From Mycobacterium lehmannii (GTDB lineage: Bacteria; Actinomycetota; Actinomycetes; Mycobacteriales; Mycobacteriaceae), in contig NZ_NKCN01000009.1 of the NCBI RefSeq assembly GCF_002245535.1, forward strand, positions 1-64,000: a DNA stretch of 64,000 nucleotides, read 5' to 3'. Position numbers and translations under genes: made by a program. The notes under the pieces were generated by a model. It did not search any database. It was given only the letters and a program-made list of their open reading frames with translations, and was not told the origin of the DNA. This document shows positions 51,308 to 59,072 of the stretch, piece after piece. Positions within the stretch are counted from its first letter, which is position 1; each line of letters starts with the position of its first letter.

Positions 51308-51616
51308 TCACGGGTGTTCAATTCGCAGGTTCTCCGCAATGGTTTCGTCGCGTGCGACGAAGTTGGTCGCTTCGCGGCGCAGCCCGATCGCCGCGTTGCG
51401 GTGGGTGTGTTCGTGGTCGAGCAATGCTGCGTCGCGGTTGACCATCAGGTCCGACACCGCGGCTTTGAACTGGTGCATGATCGGCCCGAAGGTGTTGACC
51501 GCGGCGAGGATCTCGGCGCTGGCCTCGCGGGCCGGGACGATCTGGTCGGCGATGTCGTCGTGCTGGTTGGCGACGGTGCGCATCACCTCGGGGTCGATGT
51601 GGATCGGGTCGGTCAT
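51308..51616 (-). CDS. EspC-like ESX substrate
   Basis: The 102-aa product aligns by pattern to EspC: HIDPEVMRTVANQHDD corresponds to the VQPERLGVLASHHDN region of EspC, and NTFGPIMHQFKAAV to its HGPYCSQFNDTL region. Its C-terminal helix carries NFVARDETIAENL, where EspC has a YxxxD motif, so Phe replaces Tyr. EspC-type proteins are secreted and can form filaments. It is in one operon with the EspB- and EspL-like genes. Confidence 0.8.
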   Translation of the reverse strand: MTDPIHIDPEVMRTVANQHDDIADQIVPAREASAEILAAVNTFGPIMHQFKAAVSDLMVNRDAALLDHEHTHRNAAIGLRREATNFVARDETIAENLRIEHP

Positions 51617-51682
51617 CTCTGTGTGGCTCCTTCGATCTGGCTATTGTCGCGATTTTCACCCGCGCCGTCATGCGGCGCGCAG

Positions 51683-53566
51683 CTATCCGGTCGGTGTGGG
51701 CACCGGCTCTGTCGGCATGGTCGTGGCCGCAGGCGCCTGCATGGGTGTCGGCGGCGGGACTGGTGCCGGGGTCGGCGCGGGCGCCCCGACCGCGGTGGGG
51801 TCCAGCCAGCCCAAAAAACCCGGGAGGGACGCGATCGACGATGCCGGCACCACCTGGCCGTCTTCCAGCGCCTTCACCGAGCTCAGCGCAACTGCGAAGT
51901 GATCGTTGAACACCGCCAGCATTCCCGCCGACAGACGTGACGGGTCCACCGGGTTGGTGACCGGCGTGCCCGGTGGAGGCAGCTCGAGGTGCTGCGCGCG
52001 GTAGGCCTCCTCCAGCGGCGTGCCCTCCAGGTGGGCCTTGACAGCCTGCGCCAGCTCCGGGGTGCGGGCGTTGGCCGTCGACCCGTCGGGCAGCGCAATC
52101 GTGGTCGGCGGCGGCGGCGGAGGAGGGCCCGGCGCGGCAGGCGGGGCCGTGTCGCCGGGGGTGTCCGCAGGCACGGGTTCTGGCGGTGTATCTGACTGCG
52201 GCGACGTCGCCGGCGGCGGCTCGGCGTCCACGGAGTCGCTCTGGTCCTCGTCGTCGAGTCCGTCGTCTTCGTTCTCGTCCGGCTCCACGCCGGGGTCTGG
52301 CTCCTGGCGGGCCGCCTGCTCGCCCAGCTGTGAGGCCAGCCCCGCCAGCGGGGCCGCCGCGCCGGTGAGCGCGTCGAGCGGGCTGCCACCGCCCAGTCCC
52401 CCACCCGGCGGGAAAGCGCTCATCGCGGCGGGTAGCGCTGAGGCCAACCCGGCCAGCGGATCTGGACCCAGCGGGCCGCCCATTCCCAGGTCCGTCAACG
52501 GATCGGGCATCGGTTCCATCGGCCCCAGAGCGGCCTCGGCAAGAGCGGGGTCGATGAAACCGGGATCGCTCACTGCCGGCGCAGCAGGCGCGGCGCCATC
52601 GGGTTCACCGGCAGGATCAGCGTTTCCGTTCTCATTGGGGGCGCCGCCATGGTCCAACCTGTACAGCTCGGCCAAAGCGCCGGCGGCTTTGGCATGATCC
52701 TGCGACGTCAGCGTGCCCGAATTGAGCACCTCACCGATCGCGGCGACCTGACTGCGCAGGAACTTCAAGAACGCCTGCTCGCCGGCCGGGGTGTCCAACG
52801 ACATCGCCGGATTGTTGACCGCCTCGACGATCTTTTGCTGAATGTCGTTGAGTTTCTGCTGGCCCTCCGCGGTCGTGGTCCGCGCGGTCAGCATCACCTC
52901 GCTCAGCCTGCCCTCGGCCTCGCTGAGGTTGCTGTAGCGGTCCTTCATCTCCTCGTGCAGCTTGCGCACCGCCTCTGCGGTGCGTCCCGACTGCTGCTCG
53001 TCGGTCTCAACGCCGGCCGCGCTGCCCGCAGGGGCGCCGTTGCGCGGCTGCGGCTCAACACCCACAACGTCGCCGTCGGCGTTGTAGTAGGTGCGCTTGC
53101 CTGTCGCGGGATCGTCGACGTAGGACGATGCCATCGGCGCCACCTGCCGGCCCTGCGAATCGACAGGCACGTACTGCCCAGCATCGTTGCGGCGGAACTC
53201 CGGGAAGAAGGGTTGCCCCGTCTCACCCCCACCACCTAACAGCGAGACCGAGCCGTCGTCGTTGAGCACATAGGTGTTGCCGTTGTCGCGGTAGGCCAGC
53301 GACCCATCCGTGGGCACCCGGGTCCCATCGCTGAACATCAGATACCGATCCTCGGTGGGATCGGAGGTGTTGAACCGCATACCCGGATCGCCGTAGGCGG
53401 CCTGCGCCTTTTCCAGCACCTCGCCCCAGTAGGGGTCCGAGGGACTGATGTTGTGGGTGAACGCTCCCCCGTTCGGGCGCCACCCCGGATCCCAGCCCAT
53501 GCCGAACCCGGCCACGGGTTTGGCGTGCCAGGACACCAGCTCCTCGAACTTGCGGGTATCGGTCAC
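51683..53566 (-). CDS. Large candidate ESX substrate with DUF4226-like module (627 aa)
   Basis: GTG 53566 overlaps the preceding reading frame as GTGA. The N-terminal 170 residues are aromatic and beta-rich (GMGWDPGWRPNGGAF, YLMFSDGTRVPTDGSLAYRD, TYYNADGDVVGVE). Helices of residues 185-300 contain LDTPAGEQAFLKFLRSQV, the module shared with 27373 and 53870. The remaining half is Pro/Asp-rich and disordered, with a helical C-terminus (VFNDHFAVALSSVKAL). No Sec signal peptide is visible. The position and module suggest ESX export; function unknown. Confidence 0.7.
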   Translation of the reverse strand: MTDTRKFEELVSWHAKPVAGFGMGWDPGWRPNGGAFTHNISPSDPYWGEVLEKAQAAYGDPGMRFNTSDPTEDRYLMFSDGTRVPTDGSLAYRDNGNTYVLNDDGSVSLLGGGGETGQPFFPEFRRNDAGQYVPVDSQGRQVAPMASSYVDDPATGKRTYYNADGDVVGVEPQPRNGAPAGSAAGVETDEQQSGRTAEAVRKLHEEMKDRYSNLSEAEGRLSEVMLTARTTTAEGQQKLNDIQQKIVEAVNNPAMSLDTPAGEQAFLKFLRSQVAAIGEVLNSGTLTSQDHAKAAGALAELYRLDHGGAPNENGNADPAGEPDGAAPAAPAVSDPGFIDPALAEAALGPMEPMPDPLTDLGMGGPLGPDPLAGLASALPAAMSAFPPGGGLGGGSPLDALTGAAAPLAGLASQLGEQAARQEPDPGVEPDENEDDGLDDEDQSDSVDAEPPPATSPQSDTPPEPVPADTPGDTAPPAAPGPPPPPPPTTIALPDGSTANARTPELAQAVKAHLEGTPLEEAYRAQHLELPPPGTPVTNPVDPSRLSAGMLAVFNDHFAVALSSVKALEDGQVVPASSIASLPGFLGWLDPTAVGAPAPTPAPVPPPTPMQAPAATTMPTEPVPTPTG

Positions 53567-53626
53567 TGGTTCAACCCCTTCTGCCCCAGTCGGATTCGAT
53601 GCAACACACTGATCGCGGCGGCGAAA

Positions 53627-53779
53627 TCAGAAGCAGTCACGCGAAATTGCTTCCTCGAGGTCACCCGGCGGGGCGAACGCCGGCGGCCGCTCAGGCACCG
53701 AGTCACCGCCGAACACCTTCTTGGCTCGCGACACGAGATCCAAAATCTCGCTGGCTTGTTGCTGCAACCCAGACTCCAC
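53627..53779 (-). CDS. 50-aa protein at the head of the 51683-53566 operon
   Basis: GTG 53779 lies behind an AGGAAAGGA site and gives a well-formed helical start (VESGLQQQASEILDLVSRAK), then a Pro-rich segment and DLEEAISRDCF. A second frame, ending ISVLHRIRLGQKGLNQ at 53563, overlaps the next gene as GTGA. The two could be halves of one protein split by a frameshift, or two tiny coupled genes. The 78-codon frame covering both (53563-53799) is Arg/Cys-rich at its start and less likely. Confidence 0.45.
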   Translation of the reverse strand: MESGLQQQASEILDLVSRAKKVFGGDSVPERPPAFAPPGDLEEAISRDCF

Positions 53780-53811
53780 GGGCCAGATCCTTTCCTCAAC
53801 GGCTCAAACCG

Positions 53812-53850
53812 AGCCTAATGCCGCCCAGATAGCCCGCCGTGCACGATTTT
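53812..53850 (-). promoter_or_regulatory. Bipartite promoter of the large substrate operon
   Basis: Minus strand: AAAAT-C-GTGC, exactly 23 nt, TAGGCT, followed by a leader of about 32 nt to GTG 53779. It should drive the genes down to 49015. Confidence 0.65.
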
Positions 53851-53869
53851 CGCGGGACGAGCACGGCGC

Positions 53870-54934
53870 TTAGTCGAGGGCAACCGGTCGGCGGGCCACA
53901 AAACCAGATGGCATCGGCGCGATGCGCACCACGTCCCCGGTCTGGGGAGCGTGCACAACCTGGGTCGCTGAAATCGCCAGCATCACATGGCCCGGGCCGC
54001 GGCTGTCATACGACGACTTCGGGAAGATCAGATCGCCGGCGCGCACCTCACTCGGTGCCACCGCCACACCCTGTTTGACCTGGGCGTAGGTGTCGTCGCC
54101 CAGCTGGACACCTCCGTGGCGCCACGCCCACTCCGTTAGGCCTGAGCAGTCAAACGACGATGGCCCCTCAGCACCCCACACATAGGGCCGACCAAGCTTG
54201 GACAACGCGGCCTTCACCGCTGCACCAGCCCGCCCCGGCGGAATACCCCGGCCGGTCACGATGCTGGGGCTTGGGCCGCCCCGGATTGCCCCCGAACCGT
54301 GCTTGCCCGAGCCCAGCCCTCCAAACCCGCTGCCGCCCAACGGAAGTCCGAAACCGCCGCCGCCGCCGCTCTGCGGCATCGACAAGCCCCCGAGCCCGCT
54401 CATCGGCGCGGCGCTGCCCCCGCCCCCTGCGCCGCGCCCACCGTAGGCCATCGACCGCAGCATGGCCGCCAGCTGCGCGTCGCGTGCTTTGTAGGCCTGT
54501 ACGACTTGTTGTTGTTGGGCCACCCGGTTGCGCAGCGCGGCCAGCAGCGCTTTCTGCCCGGCCGGGGTGTTCGTTAACGGTGCCAGCCCGTTAGTGTCGG
54601 CCGCTGCACCCTTGACCACCCCGCCGGAGTTGGAGCGCCCGGCGCGATCGGAGCGCGCGGCCTCATCCAGTTGAGTGCTCAACGCACGATCGTTGCCGGC
54701 CAGCGAATCCAGGGCCGGCCCGGCGCCGCCAGCGAAGGTGCCGTAGTTGGTGGCCAGCTGCCCCGACAGCGGAGCCATCCGTTCTTGCCCGGAACGCACC
54801 AGCTGCCCGGCGCCCGACAGTTTGACCACCGCGCCCGAAGCCGGGCCCTGCCCCGATGCCGGCGGATCACCGAACAACGCGTGCGCGCGGCCCAGCACCT
54901 CACCGACCTGAGCCACCACCGCGCCAACCGACAC
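53870..54934 (-). CDS. NlpC/P60 peptidoglycan endopeptidase with ESX-type N-terminus
   Basis: The 354-aa product has a helical N-terminal region with LTNTPAGQKALLAALRNRV and an AYKARDAQLAAML segment, which includes a canonical YxxxD. A Gly-rich linker leads to the NlpC/P60 domain (about residues 230-354). The catalytic Cys is in FDCSGLTEWAW, the His in GPGHVMLAIS, and a third polar site in VVHAPQTG. No Sec signal peptide is present, so export by the ESX channel is likely. It would open peptidoglycan locally for mating. GTG 54934 is leaderless. Confidence 0.82.
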   Translation of the reverse strand: MSVGAVVAQVGEVLGRAHALFGDPPASGQGPASGAVVKLSGAGQLVRSGQERMAPLSGQLATNYGTFAGGAGPALDSLAGNDRALSTQLDEAARSDRAGRSNSGGVVKGAAADTNGLAPLTNTPAGQKALLAALRNRVAQQQQVVQAYKARDAQLAAMLRSMAYGGRGAGGGGSAAPMSGLGGLSMPQSGGGGGFGLPLGGSGFGGLGSGKHGSGAIRGGPSPSIVTGRGIPPGRAGAAVKAALSKLGRPYVWGAEGPSSFDCSGLTEWAWRHGGVQLGDDTYAQVKQGVAVAPSEVRAGDLIFPKSSYDSRGPGHVMLAISATQVVHAPQTGDVVRIAPMPSGFVARRPVALD

Positions 54935-54940
54935 GAAACC

Positions 54941-54979
54941 AGTATCAGCGACCCCGCACTAACCCCCAGACACAATTTT
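54941..54979 (-). promoter_or_regulatory. Bipartite promoter of the NlpC/P60 gene
   Basis: Minus strand: AAAAT-T-GTGT, exactly 23 nt, GATACT, then 6 nt to GTG 54934. Confidence 0.55.
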
Positions 54980-54996
54980 GGCCGCGCTGAACGGCG

Positions 54997-55512
54997 TTAT
55001 CGCGGTTGGGATTCGGTGTGGCCGAAGCACGGCGGGCCCCAGAAGCCGCGCCCGGCCTGGCGGGCCGAGGCCTCCGCGGCCGCAATCTCAGCGGCGCGCT
55101 GCGGCGGACGCGACGGGTCGAAAATGTAGGAGCGGCCCGCGACGGCGCCCGCCGCCAGGACCGAGAAATCACCGCCGGCAGTCTGGATGTAAGCCAGCGT
55201 GCGGTCGTGAAGATCCTGGGTGGGATCGGTGACCAATGCCACCCGCTGATCGAGCAAAGTGGCGGCGGCGAAGTCGCTGGCCTGCTGGTCCCAGCCCGCC
55301 TCGGTGTAGCCCGGGCGTTTGGTCTCCGGAGTGTCGATCACACGCACCCGCAATCGGCCACGCACATCATCGTCGACATCGACGGTGTCGGCGTCGACCA
55401 CACGCAGGACCGTAGCCGTGGCAGGTGCGGAATCGACCGGAGCTGCACAGGCCGACACAGGTGCGATCACCATCAACACCACCCCCACCGCGGCCACCGA
55501 AGTTGTTCTCAT
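54997..55512 (-). CDS. Thermonuclease-like (SNase fold) secreted lipoprotein
   Basis: The 171-aa product has a signal peptide ending in a lipobox-like VSAC (about residue 22). The SNase-type core follows: ATVLRVVDADTVDVD, LRVRVIDTPETKRPGY and GAVAGRSYIFDPS. Acidic and Arg residues sit near the usual catalytic places (RVIDTPE). A surface-bound nuclease could process DNA at the mating junction, or protect against or feed on external DNA; the role is inference. It has its own promoter-like element upstream. Confidence 0.8.
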   Translation of the reverse strand: MRTTSVAAVGVVLMVIAPVSACAAPVDSAPATATVLRVVDADTVDVDDDVRGRLRVRVIDTPETKRPGYTEAGWDQQASDFAAATLLDQRVALVTDPTQDLHDRTLAYIQTAGGDFSVLAAGAVAGRSYIFDPSRPPQRAAEIAAAEASARQAGRGFWGPPCFGHTESQPR

Positions 55513-55518
55513 TCACCC

Positions 55519-55556
55519 ATTTTCGCGCGGCGCGCAGGCACACCATGCACAAATAC
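55519..55556 (-). promoter_or_regulatory. Bipartite promoter-like element of the nuclease gene
   Basis: Minus strand: TATTT-GTGC, 22 nt, GAAAAT, then 6 nt to ATG 55512. Box and spacing fit, but the -10 is poor. Confidence 0.4.
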
Positions 55557-55563
55557 TGCGGCC

Positions 55564-56307
55564 TCACTCCCCCACCAACTCGGCGATCAGCGCTTCGATA
55601 CGGGCAGCACTGCCGGCGTCGACGAACTGTCCTGCTTCGGCAGCCTCGACCAGCTCAGCAGCCAGCCCACCCAGCGTGGCGGCTTCACCGGCACTCAAGT
55701 TCGCCCGCCGCCGCGCCGCATACAGCCGTTGGCCGAGCGTGGCCGCCGGGTGCGCCGCCGTCTGCAGCATCAGCACGTCGTAGCGGCCCCGAATCAGCCC
55801 CAGCGACTTGACCACCTCCGTCGGCGCCCCATGGCTGTGGCGCATCGCGCGCACCGCGAGCGCCTCCAACTTGCGCAGGTCGGCCAGGATGGACGACGCC
55901 CGTTTGACGAAGTCCGGCGACGATGCGGTGGGCAGATCATCGATCGCGGTCTCGAACCGGTTCAGCGCCAATCTGAGCGCGTCGGCCACCAGCACTGCAT
56001 CATCGGAGCTTTCGGCCGGGCCGGTAACGACTTCAGCGGCCGAACCCCCGGCGCGGATCCGCGCTATCGTTCCGGCCGGCCACTGCAAAACTTTCTCAAG
56101 AGTGTCTCTTGTGCGCTCGCGCGGCCAGGAGCGGCCTTTCTCAAAGTGGATCAGGGCAGGGGCGGTGATGATCCCTTGGCGAGCCAGTTCGCGCTGAGAA
56201 ATGCCCAACTCTCGTCGGCGAGCTGCGACGGCGGCGCCGGCACGGGCAATCCCGTCGTCTAATTCGCCGTCCTGCACTGCGTCAGTGTAACCAGCGGTTA
56301 TCACCAT
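55564..56307 (-). CDS. XRE-family regulator with two HTH-like regions (247 aa)
   Basis: ATG 56307 is preferred over the longer frame to 56403. The N-terminal HTH is clear (VAARRRELGISQRELARQGI, then TAPALIHFEKGRSWP). A helical middle follows, and a second HTH-like stretch near the C-terminus (LGQRLYAARRRANLSAGEAA). It is divergent from whiB with 183 bp between them. That gap holds repeats of TTTAGCGCTA and TTTAGGTGCTA that could be its operators. It is not obviously tied to the transfer regulon. Confidence 0.75.
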   Translation of the reverse strand: MVITAGYTDAVQDGELDDGIARAGAAVAARRRELGISQRELARQGIITAPALIHFEKGRSWPRERTRDTLEKVLQWPAGTIARIRAGGSAAEVVTGPAESSDDAVLVADALRLALNRFETAIDDLPTASSPDFVKRASSILADLRKLEALAVRAMRHSHGAPTEVVKSLGLIRGRYDVLMLQTAAHPAATLGQRLYAARRRANLSAGEAATLGGLAAELVEAAEAGQFVDAGSAARIEALIAELVGE

Positions 56308-56352
56308 TTCGGAACATCGCGACACCCATCGCGGCTCAAATCCAGTGAACCC

Positions 56353-56450
56353 AGCGCTAACGATCCCAGCCCGACACCGCGATAAGGAAGCGCAAAACTT
56401 CACCGTTGAAATTTAGCGCTAGATAGTGCGGCGCTTAATTTAGGTGCTAA
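56353..56450. promoter_or_regulatory. Operator-like repeats between xre and whiB
   Basis: Three related sites occur: AGCGCTAA (353-360), TTTAGCGCTA (412-421) and TTTAGGTGCTAA (439-450), with a GCGCTTAATT segment in between. They lie between the divergent XRE and WhiB genes and could bind either product. Confidence 0.45.
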
Positions 56451-56490
56451 AGTTCGGGTCATTCTGATCAGCTCAGTGGGAGGAGCGACG

Positions 56491-56787
56491 GTGACAGTGA
56501 CATTCGAGCGACCGACAGTAGGCATCAGCGCCCAGCCCTGCGTTGCGGACCCCGATCGCTGGGCCGCCGGCGGCAACGATCCCGAATTGAAGGCATTGTG
56601 CCGCGGCTGCCCACGCCGCTGGCAGTGCGCCAAAGACGCGCTCGACACACCCGGCGCGGAGGGTATGTGGTCGGGGGTCAACATCCCCAAAGAAGGCCGA
56701 GGCCGCAAGTTCGCCCTGCGCCAACTGCGATCACTGGCCACACACGGCGGCTTCACCGTCAGCGACGAGCCCGACACCGACGACTGA
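56491..56787 (+). CDS. WhiB-family iron-sulfur transcription factor
   Basis: GTG 56491 lies behind a GGGAGGAG site; a longer frame starts at 56476. The 98-aa product has the four Cys cluster ligands (QPC, LCRGCP with a CxxC, WQC). GAEGMWSGV replaces the usual G-V/I-W-G-G turn, and a basic C-terminus (GRGRKFALRQLR) can bind DNA. WhiB proteins act with the main sigma factor and sense redox or NO. It heads a plus-strand operon continuing to 59516. Confidence 0.88.
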   Translation: MTVTFERPTVGISAQPCVADPDRWAAGGNDPELKALCRGCPRRWQCAKDALDTPGAEGMWSGVNIPKEGRGRKFALRQLRSLATHGGFTVSDEPDTDD

Positions 56788-56803
56788 CCGGGGCAGTCCG
56801 ACC

Positions 56804-57124
56804 ATGGACAACCACCACGGCGGGCCTCGACAGCGATCGCGTCAAGCCAGGACCGCCGCGCTGATGATCAGCGCCGGCACCCCGCCGAGCACCGCGCAGA
56901 TCTGTCGGGCGCTTCCGGCGCTTCGCTTACACACTCCCCACATACTGCGGCTAAGACGTCGGCCCCGAACCTCAGCAGCTGCACCGGCCAGTAGGCGACA
57001 CCACTTCATGCACCTGCTGCGCAAAGCGATCGTCGTTTCGCCACGCGCCGCCGCTGATCATCAGCCCGCCGGCCGCCCGGTGAACACAGCGCGACCTGCG
57101 CGCCCCGCCGAGGGCCGACAATGA
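56804..57124 (+). CDS. Doubtful basic protein in the whiB operon (106 aa)
   Basis: It starts ATG 16 nt after whiB and its TGA overlaps the next ATG as ATGA, which supports translation. The composition is Arg/Pro/His/Ala-rich with no hydrophobic core or motif, typical of a shadow frame in high-GC DNA. Position is the only real support. Confidence 0.35.
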   Translation: MDNHHGGPRQRSRQARTAALMISAGTPPSTAQICRALPALRLHTPHILRLRRRPRTSAAAPASRRHHFMHLLRKAIVVSPRAAADHQPAGRPVNTARPARPAEGRQ

Positions 57125-58239
57125 CCAGCCTCGCCGCCACCACGGCCACGCCCCGTCCCGGGTCAGATCGGGCCCTGCCGCATCGGCTACGGGCTGGCCA
57201 CGATGACCACCCCGCAGACGTTCGACTGCGGGTCACCGCCGGTGACGACGTCGAACTGGCGGTGCACGACTACGGTGACCGCTGCGCAGACCGCACGGTG
57301 GTTTTCCTGCACGGGTTGTGCCTGACCGGTGCATCGATGTCGCGGCAAATCGAATACCTGCGAAGGCGCTGCGGAGACACACTACGGGTCATCAGCTACG
57401 ACCACCGCGGCCATGGCGCATCAGACAGCGCAGCCATCCGCAGCTACACGGTCGAGCAGCTCGGCGCCGACCTCGCCGCCATACTTTCCGCGCTGGACGT
57501 CGCCGGGGCAGTAACTTTCGTCGGCCACTCCATGGGCGGAATGGCGGCCCTGGCCTACCTCGCCCGCCACCAAGCCCAAAGGCCCATCGACCCTCATGGC
57601 CTGGTGCTCATCGCGACCGCAGCAGGCCGACTTGGCCAGCGCGGCCTGGGCCGGCTGCTGGACACTCCCATCACCGCAGCCCTTTTCGGCGCCGCAGGCT
57701 ACACCCCCGAACGGGCGGCGAAAGCGCTCAGCAGGCCGTTATGCGCCGCACTGAGCCGCTACTACTGCCTTGGCCACCCCCAGCGCACCACGCTGGGCGC
57801 GGCCGCCGTCGCAGCGCTGGCCACAACACCGGTCACAACCGCAGTCGGATTCCTGACCGCGCTGCGCCGATTCAACGCCTACAGCACCCTGGCCTCGATT
57901 TGCGCCCGCACCGCCATACTGAGCGGCGGCGCGGACCTGCTCACCCCCCCGGCCCATTCGCGCGATCTCGCCGCCGGTATCCCCCATGCGACCCGCGTGC
58001 ATCTAGCCCACGCCGGCCACATGCTGCCCTACGAAGCTCCGCACGTGGTCAACCAGGCCATCGCACGCACGATTTCACCCCCACCCGCGCGACAGCCAGC
58101 TCGCCACACCGTCACACCCTTCGCCAGCGACGATCGCCAACCGGGCCCGACCGCGGCACCGGCCAACACCGCCACATGGCACGCCAACCGCCCTCGGAGC
58201 CAACAAGACCCATTCACCGCACAAGGTACGGCCAGCTGA
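57121..58239 (+). CDS. Alpha/beta-hydrolase fold enzyme
   Basis: The 372-aa product has the oxyanion segment VVFLHGLCLTG and SYDHRGHGASD. The nucleophile elbow is GHSMGG, the acid is in SGGADLLTPP and the His is in HAGHMLPYEAP. It is a complete catalytic triad of an esterase, lipase or haloperoxidase-like enzyme. About 65 residues at the C-terminus are disordered and Pro/Thr-rich. The substrate is unknown; lipid or ester hydrolysis would suit a mycobacterial host. It overlaps genes on both sides, so it is in the whiB operon. Confidence 0.85.
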   Translation: MTSLAATTATPRPGSDRALPHRLRAGHDDHPADVRLRVTAGDDVELAVHDYGDRCADRTVVFLHGLCLTGASMSRQIEYLRRRCGDTLRVISYDHRGHGASDSAAIRSYTVEQLGADLAAILSALDVAGAVTFVGHSMGGMAALAYLARHQAQRPIDPHGLVLIATAAGRLGQRGLGRLLDTPITAALFGAAGYTPERAAKALSRPLCAALSRYYCLGHPQRTTLGAAAVAALATTPVTTAVGFLTALRRFNAYSTLASICARTAILSGGADLLTPPAHSRDLAAGIPHATRVHLAHAGHMLPYEAPHVVNQAIARTISPPPARQPARHTVTPFASDDRQPGPTAAPANTATWHANRPRSQQDPFTAQGTAS

Positions 58240-59054
58240 TGTATCCGGTCACAGCGCGATGGTCCACGCCACAACCCACACCACTTGACCCACGACCAGT
58301 GCAGCTGCGCCGCCAGCACCCCACCCGACCCCACACCGTTGACGTCGCCGAACCAAACACGTGGGCCAGCCCGGCGTGCGCAGCCGCCAACCTCGAGCAT
58401 CGCGCAGGCGCCATCGCCGAATACGCCGTACGACTGGCCAGCCGGCCCGACCTGCTCGCGCTGGCCTGCGCCCAGTGCGCCGGCAAGGACGTCGGCTGCT
58501 ACTGCCCCGCCGAACTGCCGTGTCACCGCGATGTCCTCGTCGACTTCGCCCACCGCTGCGACAACCCACACAGCACCGACGGACACGCGCTGGCCGTCAC
58601 CGTGGCTCGGCCGTGGGCATCCCTGACACTGCTCCCAGAACAGCTGAGCCCCACCCTCATCCATCACCGCAGCTGGTCGACCGACTACCGCGGTGCGTTG
58701 TGCATCATCGGCGCGCAGCGCCTCGACGACGCCGGGGTTCAGGCCACCGCGGCCGCGGGATTCGACGCTACCTGGCATGCCGCACAAACCGGGTGGCTGG
58801 GCGCAGCCGTGCTCGTCGACGTACACCCAGCGCGGCGCGACTGCTGCCCACCGTGGGGCCGGCCAGCGCGGCACCGCAGCCAGCGGCTCTACCACTGGGT
58901 ATTCCGCCGCGGCGCACGCCTGGCCCGCCGGGTACCCGGACGCGGATTTCGTGGACTGCGTGCCGTCTCGTGGGCGGTCCTGCTGCGCCGCGACGCCCCA
59001 ACGGCAAGCCCCATCCGCGCCCTGTCAACAGCCGAAGTGAACACCGAGCAGTGA
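58239..59054 (+). CDS. DUF4326 + ASCH-like fusion protein
   Basis: ATG 58239 overlaps the hydrolase stop (TGATG); the long frame upstream is its shadow. The first half (to about residue 115) matches the DUF4326 pattern: GKDVGCYCPAELPCHRDVLVDF, with clustered Cys/His that could bind metal. The second half has ARPWASLTLLPEQLS and HHRSWSTDYRGALCIIGAQ, the ASCH/PUA-like start used in nucleic-acid binding. The pairing is common on actinobacterial mobile elements. Function unknown; RNA or modified-base recognition is an inference. Confidence 0.7.
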   Translation: MYPVTARWSTPQPTPLDPRPVQLRRQHPTRPHTVDVAEPNTWASPACAAANLEHRAGAIAEYAVRLASRPDLLALACAQCAGKDVGCYCPAELPCHRDVLVDFAHRCDNPHSTDGHALAVTVARPWASLTLLPEQLSPTLIHHRSWSTDYRGALCIIGAQRLDDAGVQATAAAGFDATWHAAQTGWLGAAVLVDVHPARRDCCPPWGRPARHRSQRLYHWVFRRGARLARRVPGRGFRGLRAVSWAVLLRRDAPTASPIRALSTAEVNTEQ

Positions 59055-59072
59055 CACCGCAGGGAGGACACC

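Noticed and set aside
57318..58238. Upstream part of the 578-aa frame over the hydrolase gene
   Set aside because: Shadow of the alpha/beta hydrolase in another frame; the real gene starts at ATG 58239.
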